Notes: generated from the letters alone by a model not told the origin. Positions 1-56,821 are shown, counted from the first letter of the stretch. The stretch: 64,000 bases of DNA from Crotophaga sulcirostris (GCA_013397455.1 VYZB01000330.1:674863-738862); one strand, 5' to 3'. Translations and numbers: made by a program.

Positions 1-258
1 TTGTAGGGGTTGATAAGGTCTCCCCTCAGACTCCTCGTCTCCAGACTAAATCCCAGTTCCCTCAGCAGCTTTTCATAAGACTTGCTCTCCAGACCCTTCA
101 CCAGCTCCATTGCCCTTCTCTGGACATGCTTCAGCCGCTGAATGTCTTCCTTGCACTGAGGGGCCCAGAACTGAACACAGCGTTCGAGGTGCAACCCCAC
201 CGATTCCGAGTACAGGGGTACAATCCCTTCCCTGCTCCTGTTGGCCATGCCATTTTTT
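1..258 (-). repeat. CR1 LINE fragment
   Basis: Reverse complement of the 3' part of CR1 ORF2 and the following region, recognised from the antisense of the [18 protein letters not shown] segment and the block ending in GTACAGGGGTACAATC. It is cut by the window edge, and its own 3' tail is not in the window. Confidence 0.85.
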
Positions 259-2419
259 AATTATGTGAGCTTTGTTTTCAGCTGAGGAACACTAGGAGGC
301 CCCTCTGTCAAGCAGCAGCAATCTATGGGGACAGGAAAGGTGGAGGTGCCCCAGGACGCTGCTTCTGTGGGCATCGTGTGCTGGGCTGAGCTTGACACCT
401 GCCAGGCACTCCATGTGCCACCCTTGCCTGTAGGAGAGTTACACACAAGATGAGGTTGACAAATTCATTTTAATTTCAGATATTATTTGGCTTTGTTTGA
501 CCTCTTTTGCTATTTTCAGAGCTAGTTTAAATTGGCAGCTCCTGTTATGTGGGAAATTGAATGTTAAAAAAAATACTTTTGGTCTAAATTGGAAGGCACA
601 GTTGGAAATTGCCAACAGATTATATTTCCAAAATCTGTTCTGGAAATATCAAAACAACCCAGTCACAGCAGTTAATTTTTATGTTACAGTTTTGACCATC
701 ATGTGCTATATGCAATATAAGCTCTTGGACTTTTTATTATCTTTTTTTGCTGTGATTTGTTTGGAAACAAAATATTTTTGTAATTTTTTTGGAAGTCTGA
801 TTGTCAATGCACCAGTGAGTTCCCCGAAAATATTTCCATTTTGTCAAACCAGTATTTTCCTATAAGAAGCATTTTCTTTGGGAAAAAACACCCACTATGG
901 ATTTGACTTTGTCTCTTTCTGTCCAGGGACTCGGTCTTCAGCGACACAGAGATCCCTGAGGGAAATGGTCTGTCCCCACCCGATCCCTGGGAATGGAAAG
1001 ATGGTTTTCTTCTGGGAGATGACTTTTATTTAGATAATTCTTCTGGTATTAAGCATTTGGGGGCAGAGCACCAACTTATATCAGTGTTGCAGTCCTATTG
1101 CACAGCCAGGACATGGCATGCATTGAGAAGTTGGATCTAGAAGAAGGCATTACTGCCCCTGGTGAGATGCCTTGGCTGTCCCGCAGGGCTTGCAGCAGGT
1201 GGTCATCACCCCTACCAGTGCTCTGCCGTTCCTCTGGCGCTTCCAGCTGTGAAACGGGGGCCAGTTTTGAGCAGTCAAACCATTTATCTGCAGCCATGTG
1301 GGCGCACAATTTCTGAAAAATATCTCATTCAGGTGAGACTTGTGAAAGGCACAGGCAGCGATTAAACTGAGTTTATGGTTGCTATTAATGCCCAAAATAA
1401 CCAATGCTGTGGAAAGCAGTTATCAAAAAGATGCAATAACTCATTAGTCCATGAAGCTACTGCAATGAGAGGCTGAGCTACTGCCCTCACCAGTGATGAT
1501 TTCATTTTTAGACTTTGCATTGCTAAAGAAGTCCCATCAGACTTGCCACAGATCCTTCTCCTTTCTAGTCCAATTTCCCCTCTGGCCATAGGAAGTTCTC
1601 AGTGCTCCCTTTGGAAAGGAGTGGAGCTTTGCAGCCAACTGTTGCCCTGAAAAAAAGAAAAGACCCTCTCTACCCCCACCCCCTCAGCTGCCCAACAGCA
1701 TAAAAGTAGGAAAAAAAGAAAAGCTAGTACTTGTGTCAAGTGTATTTATGGGACAGTTGATGCAGCCTTCATTCTGAGATGGTCAGGAGTTCAGGGGAAC
1801 AACTGATCGTCTGTGAGAAGCGCTTCATGGCACATGGTGAGCTCCTTTGCACCACTTGGCTCAGCAAAACTACAACGTCAAAGTGAGTTGTTGCTCTGCT
1901 CTCCTTCAAAGCATCCCAGGGGTGGAGGTGGTGTTGGGGCTGGGCAGCAATGCAGCCTCTTTCTCCCCTGCACAGAGTGACCCAGAGCTGCACATCTGGC
2001 TCACTACATGATCACATTTGCAGGCTCCATCCTGCCCAGCTGGACTCTCTGAGGAGGGTGCTATGTGCTCCCCAAAAGTGTCAGACAAACAGGAGGTGCT
2101 GACATGAGTGTCCTCCTCAACACCCACCCACCCCATGGGCTCTGCTGGACCATATTTCTCCTGGCTGCCCCTCACCATCTAACATGATCAGCTATTTGCC
2201 CTCACCCATGTGTTCCCCTCGCACATTCAATTCCCTCTTTCCTTGAAACAGCCAAGGTGGCCAAATGCATGGGGATTTTCTGGGTCCAGGGGATCCCAAG
2301 ACCAGGAGATGAGGTGTGCCTTACATCCTGCTATTTTTTGAGCCCTGCTGAAAGTTAAGAAATACTTAAGATCACCCAAGGCCTGCTTCATGAAGCCCCA
2401 TTTTCTTCACTGTCTGAAA
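246..2419. other. Intergenic, no feature recognised
   Basis: Unique-looking sequence downstream of LATS2. Several overlapping short open frames at 1076-2178 lie on both strands and look like chance. No repeat, RNA gene or splice-bounded exon was recognised. Confidence 0.6.
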
Positions 2420-2735
2420 ATCATAGAATCATAGAATGGTTTGGGTTGGAAGGGTCCTTAAAGATCATCAAGTTCCACCCTCCCTGCCGTGGGCAGGGAC
2501 ACCTTCCACTAGATAGGGTTGCTCAAAGCCTCATCCAACCTGGCCTTGAACACTTCCAGGGATGGGGCTTCCATGACTTGTCTGGGCAACCTGTGCCAGT
2601 GCCTCACCATGCTCGCAGAAAAAATTTCTTCCTACTATTTAACTTAAATCTGCCCTCTTTCAGCTTAAAACCATTCCCCCTCATCCTATCCCTGCACTCC
2701 CTGATAAAGAGCCCCTCCCCAGCTCTCAACAAACA
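2420..2735 (-). repeat. CR1 LINE 3'-end fragment
   Basis: Begins with the inverted 3' tail (AATCATAGAATCATAGAATG), then TGGTTTGGGTTGGAAGGG and the usual antisense CR1 body, ending near AAGAGCCCCTCCCCAGC. About 315 nt, 5'-truncated. Confidence 0.95.
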
Positions 2736-3662
2736 CAGGCACAGGTATTTTTCTTCTCACAGAACTGAAGTAAAGGCACCTTCCAAACCACAAGACAAGT
2801 CAGTGCATCCATCAGTCTATTTGAATTTAAATCGTCCATGTCACCAGGCTCCGGTTTCTTCTGCAGGGTTTGGAGCTACTATTGCATTTGCAGAAGGTGA
2901 CCACAGCTTTACGGATCAGATCCTCAGTTTATTTTGAGAAGCCTGAACGCAGGACTCTGTTTTTACCAAGTGCCGCTCGCTGCTCATTCACTGCTCGGAA
3001 CAGAAACCAGAGGAAGGCACAACCCCCATGTTCTCACTGCAGCAGATTTCTTTGCCACAAAAAACATTTTTATACTTTTTTGTGTGTGTCTTTTAACGGT
3101 TGCTATTTCTACACAATCTATTCCTGAGATTATTTCCTGTGGGAAAGATTTAATATTTTTAATTCCAATAATAATTTTAGCAACAGTTGCCGTTTTCTGC
3201 CAATGTTTCCGTGTTTTGGGATGGAACCAAATTATATGTTCTACATTCCTCTTCTTACTGCAGTTTCTCTAAGAAAGCTTTTAAGGCAGTTATTTCATGC
3301 CTCAAAATCTGCAGGGAAAAGAACAGAATTTTCTTATGTTTATGAGACTGATTTTCCATCAAGTTCTGTGCTATGACCTGCTTCCTGCATAGTTAACCTT
3401 GTTCTTCCACTTCCATTTCAAAGTCAAACGCTTCTCTTCCTCATTTAGCTTTCATGTTATTCAAGCTAAGGGACCTGCTTATAGCATCTACTGGTAGCAT
3501 TTTTGCATCCAGCTAGGAATAATTTGCTTATCAAGAGTCGTTTCTGCTTCTTGGCAAATCTGAGCACAAGGAAGAGTTCAGGTATGAAACACTACAGCAG
3601 CTCTTGTTGTTCCTGTGCCTCTGGCACTGTTGTATCACAATTTCTACTCTGGAAAAAGTAAT
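2736..3662. other. Intergenic, no feature recognised
   Basis: AT-rich between two CR1 copies. Short open frames at 2870-3272 have no family resemblance. Confidence 0.6.
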
Positions 3663-3800
3663 TTTCAAGGCCAGGTTGGATGAAGCTTTGAGCAACCTGA
3701 TCTAATGGGAGGTGTCCTTGCCCATGGCAGGGGGGTTGGAGCTGGACAATCTTTAAGGTCCCTTCTGACCCAAGTCATGATTCTATGATTCTGTGAATCA
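3663..3800 (+). repeat. CR1 LINE 3'-end fragment
   Basis: About 140 nt from AAGGCCAGGTTGGATGAAG to the tail TGATTCTATGATTCTGTGAA. Strongly 5'-truncated. Confidence 0.95.
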
Positions 3801-4654
3801 ATTACAGATTTGAGGCAGCTACTTAGAGGTTTGTACACGCGGTAAGAGGTGTTACCATAGCATGTGGCTTTGGTGAAAGCCAGGAATGAAACTCCTCTCT
3901 CACCAAGATCAGCAGCAGGTTCAACCTTGACTTAGTAAAGTTCGGATTACATCTCCAGTGTTACCTGTGGCCTTAACTAAGAACACTACTTCAGATTAAT
4001 ACATTCGTTATTTTCAGCCAGGAATCAATACACCTGGAGGGTCTTTTTTGTTGTTGTTGTTTGGCTTTTTAAAGAAAGACTTTTTTTTAAAAAAAATACA
4101 TTGAATTGGTAAAACTTCTTAAAAGGAGATACCAAATGCCTTTTGCAGGAAGCCCAACAGACCCAAGAACGCTTACAGCTAGTGCCGATGTACGACATGT
4201 TGCTAACTTGCGCAAATTTCATAAAATTTACTCCAAGTTTCTGTTTGCCTCTGAAATGTCTGCAAAGGATGTGAGCCTTCAAGAGACAGCGCCTGGTAAG
4301 CTGGAAAGATTTGTTTTTCGAATGAATTCCTCTTTAGGTGAAATGGGAGTTGGCTCCTGTTCCCTGCAGCATGGATTTGAAATGAGTAATATATTCATTG
4401 TGGAAGCACCTGTTTCCTTCTGGGCCAGGTTCTCATTTTGCTCAGTTGTAAAGATGCTGTATTTGCAGATGAATTATTTAGGTTTTTGGAATACGTGAGA
4501 AGCAACAGCCAGAGGGGGCAAGCGTACTGGTCGTGCTGCCCCTACAGAGAAGGTGACTGTGTGGAATTCTATACCACCTACTGACCTGGTCACACCAACG
4601 CGAGTTTTACCTGGGAATCTTGCCCCTTATTCTCAAGGGCCATGAGGACAGAAG
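3801..4654. other. Intergenic, no feature recognised
   Basis: AT-rich sequence. The open frames at 4106-4498 (+) and 4282-4025 (-) overlap each other and show no recognisable domain. Confidence 0.55.
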
Positions 4655-5290
4655 GAAGTGTGCACACCAGCAGTGTGCTCAGGTGGCCAAGAAGGCCAAT
4701 GGCATCCTGGCTTGTATCAGAAATGGTGTGACCTGCAGCAGGAGGGAAGCGATTGTCCCTCTGTACTCAGTGCTGGTGAGACTGCACCTCAATTGCTGTG
4801 ATCAGCTTTGGGCCACTCACTACAAGACAGACATTGAGATGCTGGAGTGTGTCCAGAGAAGGGCAACAAAGCTGGGGAAGGGTGTGGAGCACAAGTGTTA
4901 CAAGGAGCGGCTGAGGGAACTGGGGTTGTTTAGCCTGGAGAAGAGGCGGCTGAGGGGAGACCTCATCACTGTCTCCTGGGAAGGAGGTTGTAGCGAGGTG
5001 GGAGCTGGTCTCTTCTCCCATGTAACAAGTGATAGCATGAGAGGAACTGGCCTCAAGTTGTGCCAGGGCAGGTTTAGATGGGATATTAGAAAAAAAATTT
5101 CTTTACTGAAAGAGTGGTAAAGAGGCTGCTCAGGGAAGTGGTGAAGCCTCCTTCCCTGGAGGTGTTCAAAAAAGGTGTAGACGTGGCACTTTGAGACATG
5201 GTTTAGTTGGCACGGTGGTGTTGGGCTGATTGTTGTACTTGATGATCTTAAGAGGTCTTTTCAAACATCAATGACTCTATGATTCTAATT
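4655..5290 (+). repeat. CR1 LINE fragment with C-terminal ORF2 remnant
   Basis: About 635 nt. An open stretch to 5120 encodes the CR1 ORF2 C-terminal region ([15 protein letters not shown], then [12 protein letters not shown] and [18 protein letters not shown]), followed by the untranslated 3' part and tail TGACTCTATGATTCTAATTG. It is a dead fragment without the reverse-transcriptase core. It lies just beyond the predicted 3' end of LATS2. Confidence 0.95.
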
Positions 5291-5473
5291 GTTGTAATGT
5301 ACCCAGAGGTCCCATAACAAATGCTGCAGGGGAGGTGAGATTTGGATCTTATGTTGGTAACTCAAACCCATCACTAACATTACAAAACCACTCCAGTTAA
5401 AAACTCTGCCAAAAAGTAGGCAGAAACTAACCTTTTCAAGAACACATAACACATGGTAGATTTTGATTCAGAT

Positions 5474-5479
5474 TTTTAA
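5474..5479 (-). terminator. LATS2: Distal polyadenylation signal ATTAAA
   Basis: ATTAAA on the minus strand, the commonest variant of AATAAA. A GT-rich downstream element lies about 20-33 nt beyond it, at 5454-5441. This is the best candidate for the distal end of LATS2 mRNA, and the first CR1 fragment downstream begins soon after at 5290. Confidence 0.45.
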
Positions 5480-6769
5480 TAAATTGTGCCAGTAGAAGCT
5501 TTCAAAGGCAATGATATATCAATAAATAACAGTTAAATTGAGTTCCTGAGAAAGAACCTACCACATGAAAGAATGTCAGATAGATGTAAATAACAAAAAA
5601 TGGCATTACTATATAAAAAAGCAGTAATACTGAATCTTACATGAACTGTCACAACACAAGCACTGCATACCTCAGAACATTCCTTTCATACAAATGTAAA
5701 CAAATACACAATCATTTTTGTTTAGTTTAGGCTGATGAATTTATATGTTGTTGCTTAGATATCTAAACAATGGATAGGATAGGATATGCTAAAACATTAA
5801 GGAATAATATGTGGAATAATATACGGAAAAAATAATGAAGCTCCAGATTTTAAAATAAAATAAAGCAAAAACACATTAAAGGAGCATTTTCCTCAAGTGT
5901 TATTATGTCAATCACTTTAAATAGGATTGTTACACTAATCTGAATTAAGAATTTTCATGTGTGTTTACTTATTTAGTTATATATAATATATATGCAAATA
6001 TGTATGGCTTAATTATCTTTAGTATTCTGGTATCACCTTGAATAAGTCTCACATATATATAAGAAAAATGCATATTTTAACATAGTTAAGAATTGATATT
6101 TCAAAGTATGCTTATAATTTGACAGAAATGCAGGACTATTGTGCTCCATCACAGCAATGTTTTTATCTATAAATAACAGGACAGAATGACCAATGCCAAC
6201 AACATTTTCAGATGTCAGTGCCTAAAACATTTGGATCCTAAAAGGATACGCAGCCAGTCAACGTGTGGGGATGTGATGTCTGGAAAAGCCACGTACCTCC
6301 AGGTTCTGTAGATGTTCATGAAGCTGCAGGTACTCAACATCAGCCTCATGGCACTTAGGATCTCGATGTGTTTTGGGAGCACAGCGTTAACAATTCTGGT
6401 TTGAAGACGTGGAGTTAGTACTGGTGCTCTGCATTACTGCTCGTATGACACAGTGGACACTGTGCTGCATGCTACGTCAATAAGCCCAATCTAGACCGTT
6501 GCCACAAATCAGCTCTGTAATAATGGGTCTTGCTATTGATCCTCTGTGGGGAAATGTGTGTGCCGATGATACAAGCTTACTAAAATGACCTATTACATCA
6601 GACCACAAAATCACTATTCAGTTATAACCTTTGCAATCTGTTTTACAAAATTAATATTGGATACAATCATAAGAGGAAACCACCCACACAATACATTATC
6701 AACACACGGTTTAAAATGGTCTAATTTTAGACCCTTAGTAAAAACGGATCCACAGGACCTGCCTGTGAA

Positions 6770-6777
6770 TGGCAAGA
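6770..6777 (-). promoter_or_regulatory. miR-31 8-mer site
   Basis: TCTTGCCA on the LATS2 strand, a full 8-mer to the miR-31 seed GGCAAGA. LATS2 has been reported as a miR-31 target in mammals. Confidence 0.45.
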
Positions 6778-7047
6778 AAAGGCCATTTCAAATAGAAAAA
6801 CACTGCTCATGCAACATTTTTCACACACTAGACAATGAAATCACACCCAAATTGTCACTTGCTCACACTTTCTATTACACTCCAATAAGCAGAAGGAAAT
6901 AAAGCAGCTTTAAGGTGATGTCACGATTTTGAAATGTGGAAAATACATACAATAAAAAAAAATCACGGTGCGAATACAATAGCATCAGTAAATTTAGAAA
7001 ATTAGAGAGCAGAGTTTTTTTTTCTTCTTCTATTTTCTTTCTTACAT

Positions 7048-7055
7048 TATTGCAC
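7048..7055 (-). promoter_or_regulatory. miR-25/92/363/367 family 8-mer site
   Basis: GTGCAATA on the LATS2 strand, a full 8-mer for the AUUGCAC seed. miR-367 shares this seed and is co-transcribed with miR-302 in vertebrates. Confidence 0.5.
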
Positions 7056-7108
7056 AGAGACCTTTCATCACATGTTCTTCAGCTTTACGCATCTTCCTAA
7101 ACGTGAAG

Positions 7109-7116
7109 TAAGTGCT
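7109..7116 (-). promoter_or_regulatory. miR-302/372 family 8-mer site, copy 2
   Basis: A second AGCACTTA 8-mer, 109 nt downstream of the first on the LATS2 strand. Present only if the distal polyadenylation site is used. Confidence 0.6.
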
Positions 7117-7217
7117 ATGGATAAAATAAACATGTAGAAAAGAAGAACAGCAGCATGATTTGTCAAAGTTAATCCCTATAATTTAGTAGGAAACAAAACC
7201 CTGCTATAAACAAAATA

Positions 7218-7225
7218 TAAGTGCT
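7218..7225 (-). promoter_or_regulatory. miR-302/372 family 8-mer site, copy 1
   Basis: AGCACTTA on the LATS2 strand, a full 8-mer match to the AAGUGCU seed of miR-302/372/373. LATS2 is an established target of miR-372/373 in human. The site directly follows the proximal AATAAA, separated by one base. Confidence 0.6.
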
Positions 7226-7226
7226 C

Positions 7227-7232
7227 TTTATT
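7227..7232 (-). terminator. LATS2: Proximal polyadenylation signal AATAAA
   Basis: Canonical AATAAA on the minus strand about 360 nt after the stop codon, followed within 50 nt by T-rich stretches (TATTTTGTTTAT). Use of this signal would give a short 3' UTR without most of the regulatory sites. Confidence 0.35.
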
Positions 7233-7389
7233 CATTTAAAAAATAACGCTGACAGTTGCAGAAGTCTGTAAATGTTAATCTGAGAAGGGGGACGCTGACC
7301 TCAAATAAAAGTAGGCCTAGAAATGATAGAGTGCTGGCCTTGCAGATTTTGGTGAAGACCAGGATTTCAAGTGTCATTATCAACAAAGT

Positions 7390-7397
7390 TATTTACA
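7390..7397 (-). promoter_or_regulatory. Pumilio-type element
   Basis: TGTAAATA on the LATS2 strand, matching the UGUANAUA consensus, about 190 nt after the stop and upstream of the proximal polyadenylation signal. It would therefore be in every 3' UTR isoform. Confidence 0.3.
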
Positions 7398-7588
7398 GTA
7401 AAACTGACCTGAACTTTCAAGAGTGCCATTTTCAGGACCTGGCCCTGCAAGCTTCTCACTCCCCAGGATGACTCCAGCCTCAGCTGGTTACACCTGAACA
7501 AGCACTGCAGGATCAGCTCCTAAAGGATCAGTTAAAGGCCCTGTTGGATTATAGATTAGTCTTAATCTGGAGTACTCTATACAATAAT

Positions 7589-52635
<45,047 letters not shown>

Positions 52636-52793
52636 TGTTAATCCAGTTTTCTCTGAGCATAAATACAGCTTTATTCTTAGGGGTTTTTAAAATTACTTTT
52701 TTTGGAAAGGTGTCACTTGATGGTATCAATTTCTTGTAAACATAATCCTTCAAAGAGAAAAGGCAAAATTCTCAAGAAATTTCTGCCAAAGTT

Positions 52794-52850
52794 TTACTTC
52801 AGCTCACGATCTTCATGTTTCCTACAGAAAATGAAAATCCTTGGAATCAT
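52794..52850 (-). other. Upstream ORF in LATS2 leader (18 codons)
   Basis: ATG ATT CCA ... AAG TAA, complete within the predicted 5' UTR of exon 2. Two further short uORFs follow, at 52816-52799 (5 codons) and 52743-52726 (5 codons). Present only if the exon begins at 52871. Confidence 0.4.
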
Positions 52851-54866
52851 GATTTTGCAGACTGACAGTGTCTGAAACAAAAGAAAACAGAAAGTACAAG
52901 CAATTAAATTGATATTGTAAATGCCTCTGAAGGGACAGCATGACAATCAAGTGCAAGTGAATCAGTTTAACCTATTAAGCTGTCACAGCTGGATTCCCTT
53001 TAATGATTTTCACTTTATCTGTTTTCAAGAATAGGATCCCAAAAAGCTTTCTCGACATAGTCAATAAAGAATCCATTTTTCTTTAAAGTTTTACTTTCAA
53101 AATACATGAAAATAAAACCCTTAAAAACTACAACGTTTAAAAATTTTACAGCACCTAACTGTGGCACATTTCCCATCCAATTGCATAACCAAATCCTGGA
53201 CAAGCCTATCCTATTTCATAATTAGGGAAGAGCATGTTCATGAAATGTTTTTCCCCCACTTAAGATTTTGCTTGTTTTACACTAGCTGAGCTCAGCTTCA
53301 GAAGTTTATGAAAATGATTTATAATGGAAATATTGATGACTCTAACCATAGCAACTTCTAGTATTTCAATAGCAAAGTGAATAACAGAAAGACAAGATAT
53401 TTTGCCTTTCCTCCTGACTATCTTAGCAAAGCCTGAAGTTAAGAATTCTCCCTAGAACTGGAAGGAGAAGAGAAAAAAAAAAAGGGAGGAGGGTATTATA
53501 CACTATTTCATTAGCTGTGCCTTATAGGGAAGAAAGGGAAAAGAGAGGTAGATGGAGCTACTCAGTAACAGCAGAAGGGGCTGAACCAGCTCCACGAGCA
53601 GCCCAACACAGAAAAAGTAGATTTTGAGATAGCTGTATGCACCCCTCCCGACATGCAGCAGAGAACAACTACACAGCACACCTAAGCTACTGTGCCACAT
53701 GATATTCCAAGAAGAATCCTACCTTATCTAAGTCTTTGTGGCATCACTGTAATAGAAACATTAAATAATGGTACACTTGGAAGTGGATTTAAAAGACAAC
53801 TTAATCAGAAATGTCATCTATTGAGGCTTCTCACTCAAGTTTGCTTCTGCTGCTGATGTCAGCGCTTGCAAAGTGACTCCTGAATGGTGCTCAAGCCACT
53901 TTTTCAGGAAGGTTAGAATTTTGTTCAGTTGTTTTCAAATCACAAATACAGAGAGAATCTGGACACACTCCCATCTGAAGCCCATCATCACTTCCTCATT
54001 AGTACAGAGTCCATTTCAATCTTTCCTCTAAAACCAAGGTCTGAAATCCAACAGTGAAGTGAAAGCCCAGACTGTTTTACAATGGTTAACCAGTCTGAAA
54101 TGCAGAAGCACAGATTAATCATTCGAGATATGGTCTATGTGTTATGTTCTTACAACACCTGCCATATATTACTCTAATGGGAAATTTCTGCACAGTCTAG
54201 CATTCCAGAACCACATCTTAGCTGAAAGGTAGGATTATGTTTACACCAAAAGCTCTAGGATCAAACAGAGAATGCACAACGAGGGGGATGGATATCAATC
54301 TCTTTTGCTAAGATTTAAATGCTCAGTGAACTAAAAGACACATAATATATTCAAGGTCTTGAGCTCTTTCACTTGGTACTCTTTAAGGATATCCTGCACC
54401 CCAAACTCATACAGGACTAAGAGTGTCCACATGCACATAAGCCAAGTGACAAATCCTGTCCAAAGGGAAATGCTAAAGCTATTTATCTAGATTTTGATAT
54501 TTTCACAAACAACAAATCAGCTATTAGTCAATAACAGATCAAGTTTTCATTCTCAATGAAGACAAAAACGACTGAAGGATCACAAGAACAGACTTTTACC
54601 TACCTAGAGTACAGCAAAAAAAAAACCCAACATAACCTTGTTAAAAAAAACCCCACAATAGTATTGCAGCCTTTTTAAGATTACATCATAACTAGCTAGT
54701 GCTTAAAAGATACAAAGCAATTAATTGGTCTCTAACTGTCTGTCTTTTCCTGACAGCAGCAGGCCCCATATGGCTGGGTTCAGGAATCTGGGTTGTTCAT
54801 CCTTTACAGTCCCTGTGCCAATCCTCAAGCCTGGGACACGCTGGAAAAGCTTGCACACCCCCCTCA

Positions 54867-54880
54867 CCCCCCCCCCCCCC
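54867..54880 (+). repeat. C14 homopolymer
   Basis: Run of 14 C in intron 1, preceded by a C-rich stretch from 54855. Confidence 0.8.
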
Positions 54881-56254
54881 ATTTTTGCAGCAAAGGGCTG
54901 CCTTCCCACTTACACACATGCTTCACGTAAAGAACTTGTGACCTTTAGCCTAAGCTGGAGTCTAATAATGCTAGGTCAAACCAGCTAGCAACTTCCTCAG
55001 CTTACATTTGCAATACTGCTAAACCAGAAAAAATGTTGATTGTTTAGACAGTATGAATGAGAACAGCAACAACAGTAAGTACTGGAGCTAACTGCAAACC
55101 TGTTTCACATTTTGCAGAAAGGCTTTTTAACTAACTATGTAAGATAAGCCAAGAAACCAGAACATTAAAAATTACAGATGATTTACAAAGAAAGACAAGC
55201 TGCCTGCTTTTTATAATCTTCCTGTAATTTGTATTTTTAGCAAAAACCAAAAGGTTTGTATGCTGTGGAAGATGTGCAGTATGTCTAATTCTGTCTAAGC
55301 ATTTGACTCTACATCTGGATTTGGCTAACTCCAAATCCTTCTAATCTGCACCTTACCTACAGCATGAATGTACCAATAGCCTTCTTGCCATCACAACAAT
55401 CATTTATCAGAATTATTTTTGAGCTTCAAGCCAACCTGACTAAACAGTCCCAAGGGGCTTTTTTCCAAAATGTTTTATGTTGTGCCCTAATTACAAGGTT
55501 GTCCATTATCCTGAAGATACAGTATACCAAATAAGCACAGTGTTACTCTAATTGCATCAAGTTACAACGATTTCTGAACAATTGATTACATTTCTTCATT
55601 TGAGAAATATCAGTAGCTGCTCTGGCACCAACCAACCAGCTGCACAGAAATTGCATGCCGATGTCTGTCAGCCCAGCAGCACAAGCAATTCACTCTCCTA
55701 CTTCTTCATTCACCAACAGGCTGCATGTGGTAGTGGCTCTGTGGAGCTGGGACACAGGCAAGAAACTACAGCTCAGCTGTGTTTCAAGAGCTGAGTCCCC
55801 AACTCCGAGCTGGCGAGCTGTTTCCCCACCTACAACCGTGCAGGCACTGTTGTGAGCTGAACCAGCAGAAAAAAAGGAGTCAAGTTTTAAGGAACTGCTA
55901 CAACTGCCTTCCCTCTCTTAATTTACAGGTATCACTTTGGATTTTTTTGACCACAAATTCTTGGAAGCACTTTGTACTGGAGGTCTAAGGTTGCTGGAGG
56001 CAGGAGAGCGTTTCAGGAATTTCATTATTATACAAACCGTGCTCCCCTTTTATAAAGGGAGAGCAAAAAGAACTGTAGTGAGGATTTTTCCCCCACATCA
56101 CTCCACCTCTCCCTCCTCCTGCTAACAGAGGTGCCCAAAAGCAGCTCTGTGCCAACCACGAGCGCTGGCCCGATCCTGCGCTGTGGCAAACAGCTCACCT
56201 TCCCCATCCACACCAGACCAGCAGCCGGCTGACCTGGACACTCCAAATAAGCTC

Positions 56255-56270
56255 TTTTTTTTTTTTTTTT
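56255..56270 (+). repeat. T16 homopolymer
   Basis: Run of 16 T (A16 on the LATS2 strand) at the edge of the CpG island, followed by a pyrimidine-rich stretch. Confidence 0.8.
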
Positions 56271-56706
56271 CCTCCTTTCTTTTTGCGTCACTGAGTGCCT
56301 TTTGCCGGGGAAAAGGGGGGTATTTCGACACGCACACGGCTCACGAGGCAGGAGGGAGAGGGTGGCGAAGGGCTGGATGTTGGCAGTGACCTTCAGCTGC
56401 CTGGGGACAGCGGGGGCCCCGTGCAGCCAGCGGGGATCTCGCAGGGTCTGAACCCGCCCCCCCTTTTCCCCCCCTAGTGGGGTCTCCACCGGGCTCCTCT
56501 CCCCCAGCCTGGGGGGGGGAACCCGTGGGGAAGGCGGCTGCCCCAACCCCTTCTCCCCCAGCCCCAACCCCGCTCCCTTCGCAGGAAGAAAGGTCCCAAA
56601 ATAAACTCAGGCCGGGGTGGGGGGGGTGCAGCCTGGGGCTGGAATATTCCCCCCCTCCCGTCCCTTCCCGTCCCGTCCCAGGGCTGGGCTGTCACACGGG
56701 GCTCCG

Positions 56707-56713
56707 GGAATGT
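56707..56713 (+). promoter_or_regulatory. TEAD-type site GGAATGT
   Basis: GGAATGT is the optimal TEAD core (ACATTCC on the other strand). It lies in the predicted 5' end of intron 1, about 280 bp downstream of the exon 1 donor. Confidence 0.35.
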
Positions 56714-56821
56714 CGGTGGGAGCGGGACGCACACACGGGACGCTCCCTCCTTGCTTCCAAGGGCCGATCCGCCTCCCCCCACCCCCCCCACCCGCTTTCT
56801 CCATAGGGCTCAGGAGTTGTT

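Larger units (their letters stand above)
5456..7588 (-). other. LATS2: LATS2 3' UTR (predicted extent)
   Basis: AT-rich minus-strand sequence following the LATS2 stop, with no repeat element in it. I end it near 5456 because an ATTAAA signal (5479-5474) is followed on the minus strand by a GT-rich element (TGTTATGTGTT, within 5454-5441). The resulting length of about 2.1 kb is similar to the roughly 1.9 kb I recall for human LATS2. It holds good microRNA seed matches (separate entries), two AU-rich nonamers (TTATTTATT at 5529-5521; TTATTTATA at 6176-6168) and a Pumilio-type TGTAAATA (7397-7390). A more proximal AATAAA lies at 7232-7227. The extent is inferred without transcript data. Confidence 0.6.

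Noticed and set aside
4620..5120. 166-codon plus-strand open frame as a gene
   Set aside because: Its product is the C-terminal piece of CR1 ORF2; it is a truncated LINE, not a host gene.
1..5455. XPO4, the expected neighbour beyond the LATS2 3' end
   Set aside because: Synteny in other vertebrates suggests it lies in this direction, but no exon resembling exportin-4 was seen.
56028..56567. 179-codon minus-strand open frame at the CpG-island edge
   Set aside because: Long stop-free frames are expected in GC-rich DNA. It is Pro/Gly/Arg-rich, passes through the T16 homopolymer and has no family resemblance.
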